64,000 nucleotides of DNA, taken from positions 140,805 through 204,804 of the forward strand of contig JADLAX010000032.1 in NCBI GenBank assembly GCA_020848035.1. The letters are read 5' to 3'. This document shows positions 18,015 to 26,099 of the stretch, one piece after another. The number at the start of each line of letters is the position of its first letter. Positions within the stretch are counted from its first letter, which is position 1. Source of the DNA: Anaerolineae bacterium. Lineage in GTDB: Bacteria; Chloroflexota; Anaerolineae; Promineifilales; Promineifilaceae. The position numbers and the translations under genes are program-made. A model generated the notes under the pieces. It saw only the letters and a list, made by a program, of their open reading frames with translations, was not told the origin of the DNA and searched no databases.

Positions 18015-19789
18015 TGCGCCTTGCCCTCCATTTCCGCTGCCAGGGCCACAAATGCTTCCTGGTCTTTCAACTGCAAATCGTAAATCTGGCGGTAGAGGCC
18101 ACCTTCGGCCAGGAGCTGCTGGTGGGTGCCGCGTTGGACGATACGGCCGTTGTCCAGCACCAAAATCTGGTCCGCGTTTTTCAGCGTTAGCAGCCGCTGG
18201 GCAATGACAAACGTGGTGCGCCCTTCCATCAGCACCGCCAGCGCTTCCTGGATCAGATGCTCTGTTTCGGTGTCCACGCTGCTGGTAGAGTCGTCCAGGA
18301 TGAGGATGCGCGGGTCGGTGAGCAGGGCGCGGGCGATGGCGATGCGCTGCTTCTGCCCGCCGCTCAGCGTGACGCCCCGTTCGCCGACGCGGGTGTTGTA
18401 CCCATCGGGCATTTCGGTGATGAAGCCGTGGGCGCGGGCGGCTTTGGCAGCGGCAATAATTTCCTCGATGGGGGCATTGGGACGGCCGTAGGCAATATTC
18501 TCGGCCACCGTCTGGCTAAACAAAAACGGATCTTGCAGCACAATGCCAATCTGCCGCCGCAGCGATTTCACCTGCACATCGCGCACATCCACGCCATCCA
18601 CCAGTACCCGGCCTTCTGAGGTGTCGTAAAAGCGGGGAATCAGGTTGGTCACCGTGGATTTGCCGGAGCCGGTGGGACCAATCAGAGCGACTGTCTGGCC
18701 CGGTTCGGCGTGGAAGGAAATGTCGGCCAGAATCGAGCGGTTGGCGCGGTAGGCAAAGTTCACATTTTCAAACGTAACGGCCCCTGCCAGGCGCTCCAGC
18801 GCGATAGCATCTTCATGTTCCTCAATTTCGCTGGGCGTGTCGATAATGTCGAAGACACGCTTGGCACTGGCCCCGGCCGTGGCGGCCAGGTTTACCAGAA
18901 AGCCCAGCCGCTGCACCGGTGCGCCCAGCATCAGCACGTAAGAAATCAGGGCAAACAGCGACCCGACGGTGATATCACCGGCCAGGGCGCGCGGGCCGCC
19001 AAACCAGAGCAGCAAAAAGATCGAGGCGGCCACCAGGAAGGTGAACAGCGGCCAGTTGTTGGCCCAGGTTTTAATCAGTTCAAAACGGCGGTCAAACCAT
19101 TCATCGTTGTGATGGTCAAATTTGGCCAGTTCATGCGGTTCGCGGGCAAACGCCTTTACCACGTTGATGCCCGTCATGCTCTCCTGCATGGTGGAGGAAA
19201 GCACGCCCATCTGCTCCTGGATGAGGTTAAACATGGGGCGAACCGTGTTGCCAAAGCGGATGGTGGCGTAAATGAGCAGCGGCACGGGAATGAGGCCCAG
19301 CAAAGAAAGCTGCACCGATTCCAGCAGCATCGTCACGATCACACCCAGCAGCAGCAAAATGGTGGAAATGAGGCCCATCAGCCCGGCGCCCACAAACTGC
19401 TCTGTTTCAGAAATGTCGCTGGTGGCCCGGCTCATCAAATCGCCGGTCAGGGTGCGATCGTGAAAGCTAAACGGCAGCGATTGGATGCTGTTGTAAAAGT
19501 GGTTGCGCAGATCGTAAGAGACGCGATGGGTGAGCCATTCACCGTAGAAAAACTGGCCAAATCCGGCCAGGCCCCGCACGACGGCAATGCCTAAAATGAC
19601 GCCACCGGCCACAAACAGGGCACGTGGTTCACCTTCGGTCAGCCCGTTGTCGATGGCGTCTTTGATGATCTGCGGCACAAACAGGTTCAGTAAGGTGGCA
19701 AAAAGCATGGAGAAGTAGGCGATGAACAACTGCTTTGAGTATGGTTTTAGATATCCCAGCAATCGTCGGTAGACTGCATCTTCCTTCAT
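18011..19789 (-). CDS. Heterodimeric ABC exporter subunit with degenerate ATPase site (MdlA/TM287 type)
   Basis: A 592-residue half-transporter with six membrane helices and one ABC domain: Walker A GPTGSGKST, signature LSGGQKQRIAIARALL. Its Walker B reads ILILDDSTSSVD, Asp replacing the catalytic Glu, as in TM287-like subunits. The frame is open to 20152, but I choose 19789: it gives the family-like MKEDAVYRRLLGYLKPY and has a GGAGG ribosome site 8 bases upstream. The upstream part crosses the promoter region of the divergent DUF2089 gene and has no family resemblance. Confidence 0.9.
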   Translation of the reverse strand: MKEDAVYRRLLGYLKPYSKQLFIAYFSMLFATLLNLFVPQIIKDAIDNGLTEGEPRALFVAGGVILGIAVVRGLAGFGQFFYGEWLTHRVSYDLRNHFYNSIQSLPFSFHDRTLTGDLMSRATSDISETEQFVGAGLMGLISTILLLLGVIVTMLLESVQLSLLGLIPVPLLIYATIRFGNTVRPMFNLIQEQMGVLSSTMQESMTGINVVKAFAREPHELAKFDHHNDEWFDRRFELIKTWANNWPLFTFLVAASIFLLLWFGGPRALAGDITVGSLFALISYVLMLGAPVQRLGFLVNLAATAGASAKRVFDIIDTPSEIEEHEDAIALERLAGAVTFENVNFAYRANRSILADISFHAEPGQTVALIGPTGSGKSTVTNLIPRFYDTSEGRVLVDGVDVRDVQVKSLRRQIGIVLQDPFLFSQTVAENIAYGRPNAPIEEIIAAAKAARAHGFITEMPDGYNTRVGERGVTLSGGQKQRIAIARALLTDPRILILDDSTSSVDTETEHLIQEALAVLMEGRTTFVIAQRLLTLKNADQILVLDNGRIVQRGTHQQLLAEGGLYRQIYDLQLKDQEAFVALAAEMEGKAQ

Positions 19790-20033
19790 AAAGCTTGTCC
19801 TCCAAGAAAGAGTATGTCGGAAACGGCCGTTTCCCCATTCACATCCAACAGGGAGCCAATCCCTGACCATTAGACAATCATCTAACGGAATCAAGTAGTT
19901 TATACAAACCGGCTGGTGCTGTCCACCCACACAATTTAATTGCCCCTTAATTGCCACTGATTCCAAAAGGCTCGATGTAAACGACAAAGTTGGCAAGAAA
20001 CGCAAATTCTTGGACGATTTTGGCGGAAGACGG

Positions 20034-20084
20034 CAAAATTTTGGTGGAAAATCAAAAATATTGTTGACACCACCAAAAATTTTG
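20034..20084. promoter_or_regulatory. Operator-like inverted repeat over the DUF2089 promoter
   Basis: CAAAATTTTGGTGG (20034-20047) is mirrored by CCACCAAAAATTTTG (20070-20084), differing by one extra A. The right arm occupies the -35/-10 spacer. A related direct copy, ATTTTGGCGGAA, lies at 20017-20028. The arrangement suggests a dimeric repressor site, plausibly for DUF2089 itself. Confidence 0.5.
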
Positions 20085-20092
20085 TGTATATT
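20064..20092 (+). promoter_or_regulatory. Near-consensus sigma70 promoter of the DUF2089 / 29-residue-repeat operon
   Basis: TTGACA (20064-20069), 17-base spacer, TATATT (20087-20092). The transcript would begin near 20099, about 100 bases before the DUF2089 start. Confidence 0.8.
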
Positions 20093-20199
20093 GCCCCTAT
20101 TGTTTAATTTTTTGTGGCGACCGTTGTGTGAGAACAGTATAAACGAAATCACGCGGTCGGGAAAGTTACAGCGGTTGAACGACCAGGAATAGTTGATTT

Positions 20200-20598
20200 A
20201 TGCGCAAACTGCTAGAAAAATGCCCCGCCTGTGCGGGCGAGTTGGTGGTTACCCAACAAACCTGCCGCAGCTGTGGCACGATGGTGGTGGGGGAATTTAC
20301 CCCCAACATTTTTTCCAAACTGACTCCCGAAAATCTCCACTTTGTAGAACTGTTTGTCAAAAACAAGGGCAATGTCAAAGAGATGGAACGGGAAATTGGC
20401 CTGTCTTATTGGACCATTCGCAATCGCCTGAACGAAATTGTGGAGGCGCTCGGCTTTGAAAACAAGGATGTCGAGCCAGCTACCACCGAGGAAACGCTGC
20501 GACAAAGCCGCCAGGAAATCCTGGCCCGGGTCGACCGCGGCGAAATTGATGTTCAGGAGGCGGCGCAGCTGCTCAAGCAGCTGAAGCCCGCCGCCTAA
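20200..20598 (+). CDS. DUF2089 family zinc-ribbon / helix-turn-helix regulator
   Basis: A 132-residue protein. A zinc ribbon with two CPxC-like knuckles (CPAC at 8-11, CRSC at 22-25) is followed by FVELFVKNKGNVKEMEREIG and LSYWTIRNRLNEIVEALGF, the DUF2089 helix-turn-helix. The C-terminal RQEILARVDRGEIDVQEAAQ is the same short helical-hairpin (SHOCT-like) motif that starts the next two proteins, which links the three genes functionally. It probably binds the inverted repeat over its own promoter. Confidence 0.85.
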   Translation: MRKLLEKCPACAGELVVTQQTCRSCGTMVVGEFTPNIFSKLTPENLHFVELFVKNKGNVKEMEREIGLSYWTIRNRLNEIVEALGFENKDVEPATTEETLRQSRQEILARVDRGEIDVQEAAQLLKQLKPAA

Positions 20599-20715
20599 CC
20601 CGCAGCCAACGTTTAAACCAACAAGTGAATCACCGTTTGTAGAAACGGCCGTCTGCTGGCCCGCCGTCTGGCAGTGCTGCTTGCTGCCTGCTGCTCAAAA
20701 TAAGGAGAAGGTGAC

Positions 20716-21429
20716 ATGAGTGAACTGAAGGAAGAAAGAGCCCAAATTTTAGAGATGCTGCAAAGGGGTAAGATTACGGTAGATGAGGCGGATGTGCTGT
20801 TGGAGGCGCTGGCGGCAACGGCCGTTCCCGCCCAACCACACCCGCTCTCGCCACCCGCTGTGCCACCAATCCCGCCCACGCCAACAAAAGTGCCTAAAAA
20901 TAGCCCCCGGCTCAGCGCGGAGCAAATTCTCCAGCTCAACCGCGAAGGGGTAGACCCGGCCTTCATCCGGGCGGTGCGCCAGCTGCCGCACACGGTTCTC
21001 ACCGGGGACCACATTGTGACGATGGCCATTGAAGGGGTGGATCCGGCGTTTATTACGGCCGTTGCCCAACTGGCCAATCCCGCAATCACCGGCGACCACA
21101 TTGTCACCATGGGGCTGGAGGGCGTCGATCCCCAGTTCATTCGCGTGCTGAGCGAGCTGGAGAACCTGCCCCTGAACGGCGACCACATTGTGCAGATGGC
21201 CGTGGAAGGCGTAGACCCCGCCTTTTTACGCGCCGTCAACGGGCTGAACCTGCCCGGCCTTACCGGCGACCACGTGGTGCAGATGGGCGTGGAAGGAGTG
21301 GACGTTCACTTTATTGAAAAGATGAAAACGGCCGAATTCATCCACGAACTTGACGGCGATGCCTTCACCCAAATGGCCATCGAAGGGGTTGACCACGAAC
21401 TGTTAAAAGAAACCATTCAACTGTTGTAG
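20716..21429 (+). CDS. SHOCT-like N-domain plus 29-residue EGVDP repeats, function unknown
   Basis: A 237-residue protein. Residues 1-33 form an EERAQILEMLQRGKITVDEA helical hairpin like that in YvlB/DUF2089 proteins. A Pro-rich linker of about 35 residues follows. The rest is five complete units (four of 29 and one of 30 residues) plus partial end units of the type VDPAFIRAVRQL...LTGDHIVTMAIEG, likely a helical solenoid. No signal peptide, membrane span or catalytic motif. Ribosome site AAGGAG lies upstream of the ATG at 20716. It is co-directional with DUF2089 (117-base spacer) and the next repeat protein (77 bases). Confidence 0.75.
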   Translation: MSELKEERAQILEMLQRGKITVDEADVLLEALAATAVPAQPHPLSPPAVPPIPPTPTKVPKNSPRLSAEQILQLNREGVDPAFIRAVRQLPHTVLTGDHIVTMAIEGVDPAFITAVAQLANPAITGDHIVTMGLEGVDPQFIRVLSELENLPLNGDHIVQMAVEGVDPAFLRAVNGLNLPGLTGDHVVQMGVEGVDVHFIEKMKTAEFIHELDGDAFTQMAIEGVDHELLKETIQLL

Positions 21430-21491
21430 CGGTTAGTGGTTGGTGGCTGGTTGTTTGTACCAACCACGAGCCACTAACCACGAGCCACTAA
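21430..21491. repeat. Word-tandem hairpin, GGTTAGTGGTT family (copy 1)
   Basis: GGTTAGTGGTTGGTGGCTGG then CCAACCACGAGCCACTAACC. It begins immediately after the stop codon of the first repeat protein. The same word recurs at 53951-54004. Confidence 0.8.
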
Positions 21492-21506
21492 TTTGAGGAG
21501 ACTAAA

Positions 21507-22718
21507 ATGAGCGACGAACGCAAAATGATCTTGACCATGCTGGCCGAAGGCAAAGTTTCGGCCGAAGAAGCCAATGTTTTGTTAGAGGCCCTGGCTACCA
21601 GCGAGGCCAAACCGGTGCCACCACTCCCCCCGGTGCCGCCCAAAATGGTGGTGTCCCCGCCAACCTTTGCGCCCCAGGTTCACGCTGGCCCGCAGGCCCA
21701 TTGGGGGCAGCATGAAGAACGGCGGCACAATCCCCTGCGCGTCTCAGCCCAGTTTGTGGAAGCAATGGCCCAGGTGGGATTGAAAAATTTGAGCGAAGAT
21801 GAGCTGTGGCAGCTGCAAATTCACCAGGTGCGGCCCGGCTATATAAAGCAGCTGCAAGAGGCTGGCCTGACCGATCTCGCCGTAGACGACATTGTGCAGC
21901 TGGCCATTCACCGCGTCCGGCCCGAGCTGATTGTGGAAGTGCGCAGCCTGGGCTTAACACATTTGACGGTTGATGATGTGGTGCAGCTAGGTGTGCACAG
22001 CGTGCGGCCCGACTTCCTGCGCCAGGTGCAGGCGCTGGGGCTGACCGACCTCACGGTAGACGACATCGTGCAGCTGAGCATTCACCGCGTGCGCCCGGAA
22101 ATGATGCAGGAAATTCGCGAGTTAGAGCTGGATGATCTGACCGTGGACGATGTGGTCCAGCTGGGCATTCACAACGTACGGCCGAATCTCGTCCGCGAAA
22201 TCCGCAGCATGGGCCTCACCGACCTGACCATTGACCAGATTGTCCAGCTGGGCATCCACAACATCCGCCCGGACCTCATCCAGCAGCTTCAGGCGACGGA
22301 TATTGGGCCGTTTAACCTGGACACCATCATCAACATGGGCATTCACAACGTGACGGCCGAGTTTGTGAAGACGATGCACAGCCTGGCGCTGCCCGATTTG
22401 GACGCCGAACAGCTGATCAACATGCGCATCCACGGCGTCGATGCAAACTATGCGGCGGCCCTGATGGACCTTCACCTGCCAGATATCTCGGCCGATTCTC
22501 TCGTCACCATGCGCATTCACGGGGTACGGCCGCAGTTTGCCCAAAAAATGCAGGAAATCGTCGGCAAATCGCTCACCGCCGACGATTTGATCGCCATGCA
22601 AATCCACGGTGTTTCCCCCAAGTTTGCCGGGCGCATGAAAGAAAAGATGGGCGAGGCGCTGACGGCCGATGAGCTGATTGATAGGGCGATTCACGGCATG
22701 CCGGAAGGAGCGTGGTAG
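21507..22718 (+). CDS. SHOCT-like N-domain plus eleven 29-residue IHxVRP repeats, function unknown
   Basis: A 403-residue protein. Residues 1-30 repeat the helical hairpin of the previous gene (RKMILTMLAEGKVSAEEANV). A Pro-rich linker follows, then eleven contiguous 29-residue units (about residues 79-397) such as VRPELIVEVRSLGL followed by THLTVDDVVQLGVHS. Similar repeats occur as C-terminal tails of some M56-type membrane peptidases and hypothetical proteins; here there is no peptidase. The regular unit length suggests a superhelical binding scaffold. Its stop and that of the convergent Hsp70-like gene both lie in one hairpin element. Confidence 0.75.
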   Translation: MSDERKMILTMLAEGKVSAEEANVLLEALATSEAKPVPPLPPVPPKMVVSPPTFAPQVHAGPQAHWGQHEERRHNPLRVSAQFVEAMAQVGLKNLSEDELWQLQIHQVRPGYIKQLQEAGLTDLAVDDIVQLAIHRVRPELIVEVRSLGLTHLTVDDVVQLGVHSVRPDFLRQVQALGLTDLTVDDIVQLSIHRVRPEMMQEIRELELDDLTVDDVVQLGIHNVRPNLVREIRSMGLTDLTIDQIVQLGIHNIRPDLIQQLQATDIGPFNLDTIINMGIHNVTAEFVKTMHSLALPDLDAEQLINMRIHGVDANYAAALMDLHLPDISADSLVTMRIHGVRPQFAQKMQEIVGKSLTADDLIAMQIHGVSPKFAGRMKEKMGEALTADELIDRAIHGMPEGAW

Positions 22719-22780
22719 GCGGTAACCGGTGAACGGTAATCGGTGAACGGATTACCGTTTACTGATTACCGACTACCGTC
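22714..22780. repeat. Word-tandem hairpin, GGTAATCGGT family (copy 2), shared by two converging stop codons
   Basis: GGTAACCGGTGAACGGTAATCGGTGAACGG-type words are followed by ATTACCGTTTACTGATTACCGACTACCG. The stop codons of the plus-strand repeat protein (22716-22718) and of the minus-strand Hsp70-like gene (22759-22761) are both inside it. It supplies the last six or seven codons of the latter. Confidence 0.85.
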
Positions 22781-25203
22781 AATACCGCTTCCGCTTTGTG
22801 CAGCTTTAGCAGGGGGGTGGTTTTGCTGCTGTCGTCCAGGGGGGGACGCCCGTTTTCCAGCCGCAGCAGTCGGTGTGACGTGAGCAAGTGAAGGGTGGTC
22901 TCGTCGGGATGAGGTACGGCGGCGACGAGATGACTGCGCCGCGCCAGCAGCGATTTGCCCTTGTCGTTGTCTTTTTCCGGCTGGGGCACCCATTCGGCCA
23001 GAAGCTGACGGCCGTACCCGTCGGCAGTGATGAGCAGGATGGGATCGCTGGGCTGGCCGAGAACGGCCGTTTCCACCCGGTCGCCCCTGGCCACGTTCAT
23101 CAGCTGGGTGCCAGAGCCGCGCAGCTGGCCGACCTGCGCCCGCAGCCCTTTGCCGCCGCGCGTGACCAGCAGCAGCTCTTCGTTGCCCTCAGCGCCGTCG
23201 GCAAAGATGGGCACACCGGGCAGCGGATTGTCGAACATCAGCGGCACGGGCGCTTCGATGCTTTCGATCATGACGCGGGTGGGATACGGCCGTGCCAGCC
23301 CCGCCGATGTTACCAGCAGCAGTTTCTCCTGCTGCTTGATTTGCCCCCAGCGGGCCACGGTGCACAGCACCTCCCGTTCGCCCAGCTGGAACACCTGGCT
23401 CAGCGACACCCGCGCCACCTGCTGCTCGGCCAGCTGGCGCGGTGTCAGCAGCAAAAAGCGGTAGGTGGAGGTCACAATCAGCAGCGGCTCGTCCCAATCG
23501 GCGGTGATGGCGCGTTGGCCATTAACCGGCAGCGCTAATTCTTCCAGGGAAATATCCACAGATTGCACAGATGGCACAGATTTTTTCTCCAAATCTCTCG
23601 GCTCTCTCTCTTCTCTGCGCTCTCTGCGTCCTTCGCGGTTAAAAATATTTGGTAGGGGAACGGCCGTTACCACCTTCCCCTCGCCCAGCACCACCAGCGC
23701 CCGGTCCGACTCCGCCGATTCGGCGGTGACCACGCCTTCCTGCACCTGAATGCGCCGCCGCAGCACCTCGATGTTGGCCGGGCTCACCTTGGGGCGGGTT
23801 GTTTCGGCCGGTTTGGTGGGGGCCACATCGTCTGGCGTGTACGCCGGGGAGGTTTCTGTGCCCGCCTCCAGTCCCTGGGCAAAGATGCCCAGCCCGGCGG
23901 TGACGCTGCTAAAGGTGTCCACGCGGCGCACCTTATCTGGCCCAAACTTGCGCTGGAGCATTTCGTCGAAGGCGGGAATCTGGCTGGAGCCGCCGGTGCG
24001 AATAACGGCGTCAATCTGTGCTGGCTTCAGCCCAGAGGCGGCCATCGTTTCGTCGATGTGGGCGTCGATGGCCTGAATTTCGCCGCGAATGATCGTTTCA
24101 AATTCACCACGCGTCACAAACTCCTGCACCTTAAAGCCCGGCCCTTCCAGGGTAATCGTCGCGCCGCGCTTGTCGGACAGGGTGCGCTTGGCTTGCTCGA
24201 CGATGTCGAACATTTGCAGGCCGTAGTTGCTGGCGACCAGGCTTTCCAGCGCTTCGATCTGGTAGCGGCGCTGGGCAGTTTGGGCGATGTCGCGCAGCAT
24301 TTTTTTGTTTTCGGCCGTTTGCAGCTCCAAAATCGTTTGCCAGCTGGAAAAGGCGTCGTAAATCCAGTTGGGAATGGTGAGTGCCTTGTGGCGCGGGCCA
24401 AAATAGCTGCCCTCGCCAAAGTGGCGCGGCAGCTTGGCCCGCACCAGCTTTTGGTCGAACACATCACCGGCGACAGGGATACCGCCCGTGGCCAAGACTC
24501 GTTGACTGGCGCGTTCGCCCAGGCGCATCACCGTCAGGTCCAGCGTACCGCCACCAAAGTCAAACACCAACACGTTTTGCGGTCGGTCGATGGTTGTTTC
24601 GTAGCTGTAGGCGGCGGCGATGGGCTCTGGCTGGAGGTAGACCGTTTCGTAGCCCGCCTGGAAGGCCGCTTGCAGCAGGCGAATCTGGGCCAGGCGGTCT
24701 TTGCTGGGGTCGGTGGCAAAACGGACGGGACGACCGAGCACCACTTGTTTAAGCGGCATGCCCAAATGCTGCTCGGCGCGGGTTTTGGTGATGTGGAGGT
24801 AGAGGGCGATGAGATTTTCTAGCGAGTAATAATGCTGGCCGATGATGGTGCCGGGATAGTCGCTGTCGCGCAGGCTGGTTTTGATGGAGAGCAGCAGCCG
24901 CCCGGGCGAGTAGACGTCCACGTAGACGTAGACGTCGGTGACGTAGTGCATGTCGGCGCCGCGAATTTCGATTTCGCCAATCCACACTTTTTTGGTTTTG
25001 ACGGGACGGCCGACATTTTGTTCAAAATAGCGATTCAGGGCGTCGCGGCCGATGTAAATTTGCTGCTCGTTGGTGATGTAGAGGGCGGTGCGGGCGACGC
25101 GTGGGTTATTGTTGGCTGGATCGAGGGGTATGATGTTCACGGAACGGCCGTCGTACACCGCCATCCCTGAATTTGTGGTCCCAAAATCCATCCCCACAAT
25201 CAT
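22759..25203 (-). CDS. Hsp70-like ATPase fused to a GyrA-C-terminal-like beta domain
   Basis: An 814-residue protein. Residues 1-425 form an actin/Hsp70 ATPase: phosphate-1 motif MDFGTTNSG, VLVFDFGGGTLDLTVMRLG and the adenosine motif AVIRTGGSSQIPAFDEML. No Hsp70 peptide-binding domain follows. Instead, after a linker, residues about 560-790 contain repeated beta-strand units (LLLVTSAGLARPYPTR, LLLVTRGGKGLRAQVGQL, ILLITADGYGRQLL) resembling blades of the DNA gyrase/topoisomerase IV A C-terminal domain. Residues about 519-551 (NREGRRERREEREPRDLEKK and following) are encoded by a hairpin repeat inserted in frame. The role is unknown; a DNA- or surface-binding chaperone-like ATPase is possible. 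Confidence 0.75.
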   Translation of the reverse strand: MIVGMDFGTTNSGMAVYDGRSVNIIPLDPANNNPRVARTALYITNEQQIYIGRDALNRYFEQNVGRPVKTKKVWIGEIEIRGADMHYVTDVYVYVDVYSPGRLLLSIKTSLRDSDYPGTIIGQHYYSLENLIALYLHITKTRAEQHLGMPLKQVVLGRPVRFATDPSKDRLAQIRLLQAAFQAGYETVYLQPEPIAAAYSYETTIDRPQNVLVFDFGGGTLDLTVMRLGERASQRVLATGGIPVAGDVFDQKLVRAKLPRHFGEGSYFGPRHKALTIPNWIYDAFSSWQTILELQTAENKKMLRDIAQTAQRRYQIEALESLVASNYGLQMFDIVEQAKRTLSDKRGATITLEGPGFKVQEFVTRGEFETIIRGEIQAIDAHIDETMAASGLKPAQIDAVIRTGGSSQIPAFDEMLQRKFGPDKVRRVDTFSSVTAGLGIFAQGLEAGTETSPAYTPDDVAPTKPAETTRPKVSPANIEVLRRRIQVQEGVVTAESAESDRALVVLGEGKVVTAVPLPNIFNREGRRERREEREPRDLEKKSVPSVQSVDISLEELALPVNGQRAITADWDEPLLIVTSTYRFLLLTPRQLAEQQVARVSLSQVFQLGEREVLCTVARWGQIKQQEKLLLVTSAGLARPYPTRVMIESIEAPVPLMFDNPLPGVPIFADGAEGNEELLLVTRGGKGLRAQVGQLRGSGTQLMNVARGDRVETAVLGQPSDPILLITADGYGRQLLAEWVPQPEKDNDKGKSLLARRSHLVAAVPHPDETTLHLLTSHRLLRLENGRPPLDDSSKTTPLLKLHKAEAVLTVVGNQ
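23552..23646. repeat. Hairpin repeat inserted in frame in the Hsp70-like gene
   Basis: The plus strand reads CCACAGATTGCACAGATGGC and onward, through T-rich sequence, into TCTCTGCGCTCTCTGCGTCC and TTCGCGG. The same arrangement is intergenic at 62636-62698. It encodes about 32 charged residues without breaking the frame. Confidence 0.75.
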
Positions 25204-25222
25204 GGTTCACCTCCTGTTGGTT

Positions 25223-25286
25223 GGGGCGAGGCAGTTGGCAACCAATCTGCCGTGTGTCTCACTGTTGATGTCCAACTGCCTCGCCC
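25223..25286. repeat. Inverted repeat GGGGCGAGGCAGTTGG (copy 1)
   Basis: A 15-16-base arm repeated in inverse orientation after about 33 bases. The identical element is at 41352-41416. Confidence 0.8.
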
Positions 25287-25340
25287 TTTCGTTGCTGACC
25301 GAATCCACCAGTCTAAACGCCGCCTTACGTTTCGTCAAAT

Positions 25341-25420
25341 TTTCTCCCTCCCTAACCCTCCCCCACAGAGAGAGGGAATCGGCTTCCCCTCCCTGTGGGA
25401 GGGGATTGAGGAGAGGGTTT
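25341..25420. repeat. CCCTCTCC-type palindromic repeat upstream of the Nudix gene
   Basis: CTCCCTCCCTAACCCTCCC and CCACAGAGAGAGGG are mirrored by CCCTCCCTGTGGGAGGGG and GAGGAGAGGG. An intergenic dispersed repeat. Confidence 0.65.
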
Positions 25421-25478
25421 TCGGCAAATTGCAAACAGCGGTTGTACGCGAGGGCGAATTGCCGTATAAACATTCCTT

Positions 25479-26033
25479 ATGGTAAAAGACTGGGAAAAAC
25501 TCAACAGCGAAGAAATTGCCAATTACCGCATCTTCAAAATGCGGCGCGATGTGCGGCGCTCGCCGCGCACGGGAGCGGAGCACAGCTTTTTTGTGCTGCA
25601 ATCGCCCGACTGGGTCAACGTGGTGGCCCTGACGCCGGAAAACCAGGTGGTGATGATTCACCAATTCCGTCACGGCACGGAGCGCGTGACGCTGGAAATT
25701 CCCGGCGGCATGGTGGACCCGCATGAAAACGATCCGGCCGAGACGGCGCGGCGCGAGCTGCTGGAAGAAACCGGCTACGCCGCCGAACAGGTGATCCCCA
25801 TCGGCACAGTTCATCCTAACCCGGCGTTTTTGGACAACACGTGCTACACCTACCTGGCGCTCAACGCCCGCTGGCAGCAAGCGCCCCAGTTCGACGGGGC
25901 AGAAGACATTGCCGTGGAGCTGGTGCCGATTGAAGAGATAGCCGGGATGGTGAGGAACGGCCGTATCACTCATGCCCTCGTTGTTGCGGCATTTTACCAC
26001 TACGAAAACTACATTAGGCAGAGTGAAAAGTGA
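25479..26033 (+). CDS. Nudix hydrolase, ADP-ribose pyrophosphatase-like
   Basis: A 184-residue protein with a Nudix box GGMVDPHENDPAETARREL leading into LEETGY. The spacing between the first Glu and the REx2EE core is one residue longer than the consensus. The upstream strand VALTPENQVVMIHQFRHG and the downstream IGTVHPNPAFLDNTCYTYLA match ADP-ribose/NudF-type members that split ADP-sugars to AMP and sugar phosphate. The last residues (SEK) and stop lie in a hairpin repeat. It stands just before PEP carboxylase on the same strand. Confidence 0.85.
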   Translation: MVKDWEKLNSEEIANYRIFKMRRDVRRSPRTGAEHSFFVLQSPDWVNVVALTPENQVVMIHQFRHGTERVTLEIPGGMVDPHENDPAETARRELLEETGYAAEQVIPIGTVHPNPAFLDNTCYTYLALNARWQQAPQFDGAEDIAVELVPIEEIAGMVRNGRITHALVVAAFYHYENYIRQSEK

Positions 26034-26092
26034 TAAGTGAAAAGTAAAAAGTGGACTTTTCACTTATCACTTTTTACTTTTCACTAAAAGTG
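26021..26092. repeat. Word-tandem hairpin, AGTGAAAAGTGATA family
   Basis: AGTGAAAAGTGATAAGTG, AAAAGTAAAAAGTGG then CTTTTCACTTATCAC and TTTTTACTTTTCACT. The Nudix stop codon (26031-26033) is within the left arm. Confidence 0.8.
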
Positions 26093-26099
26093 AACAAAG

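Larger units (their letters stand above)
19790..20199. other. 410-base divergent intergenic region
   Basis: Separates the ABC exporter operon from the DUF2089 operon. It holds an ACGGCCGT palindrome near 19824, an AT-rich stretch, the strong plus-strand promoter at 20064-20092 and the inverted repeat around it. No gene seen. Confidence 0.6.

Noticed and set aside
19790..20152. N-terminal extension of the exporter subunit
   Set aside because: Runs through the divergent promoter region; 19789 gives normal length and has GGAGG upstream.
21507..22718. CRISPR-like periodicity (87-base period)
   Set aside because: The period is the 29-codon protein repeat; units diverge at DNA level and there are no spacers.
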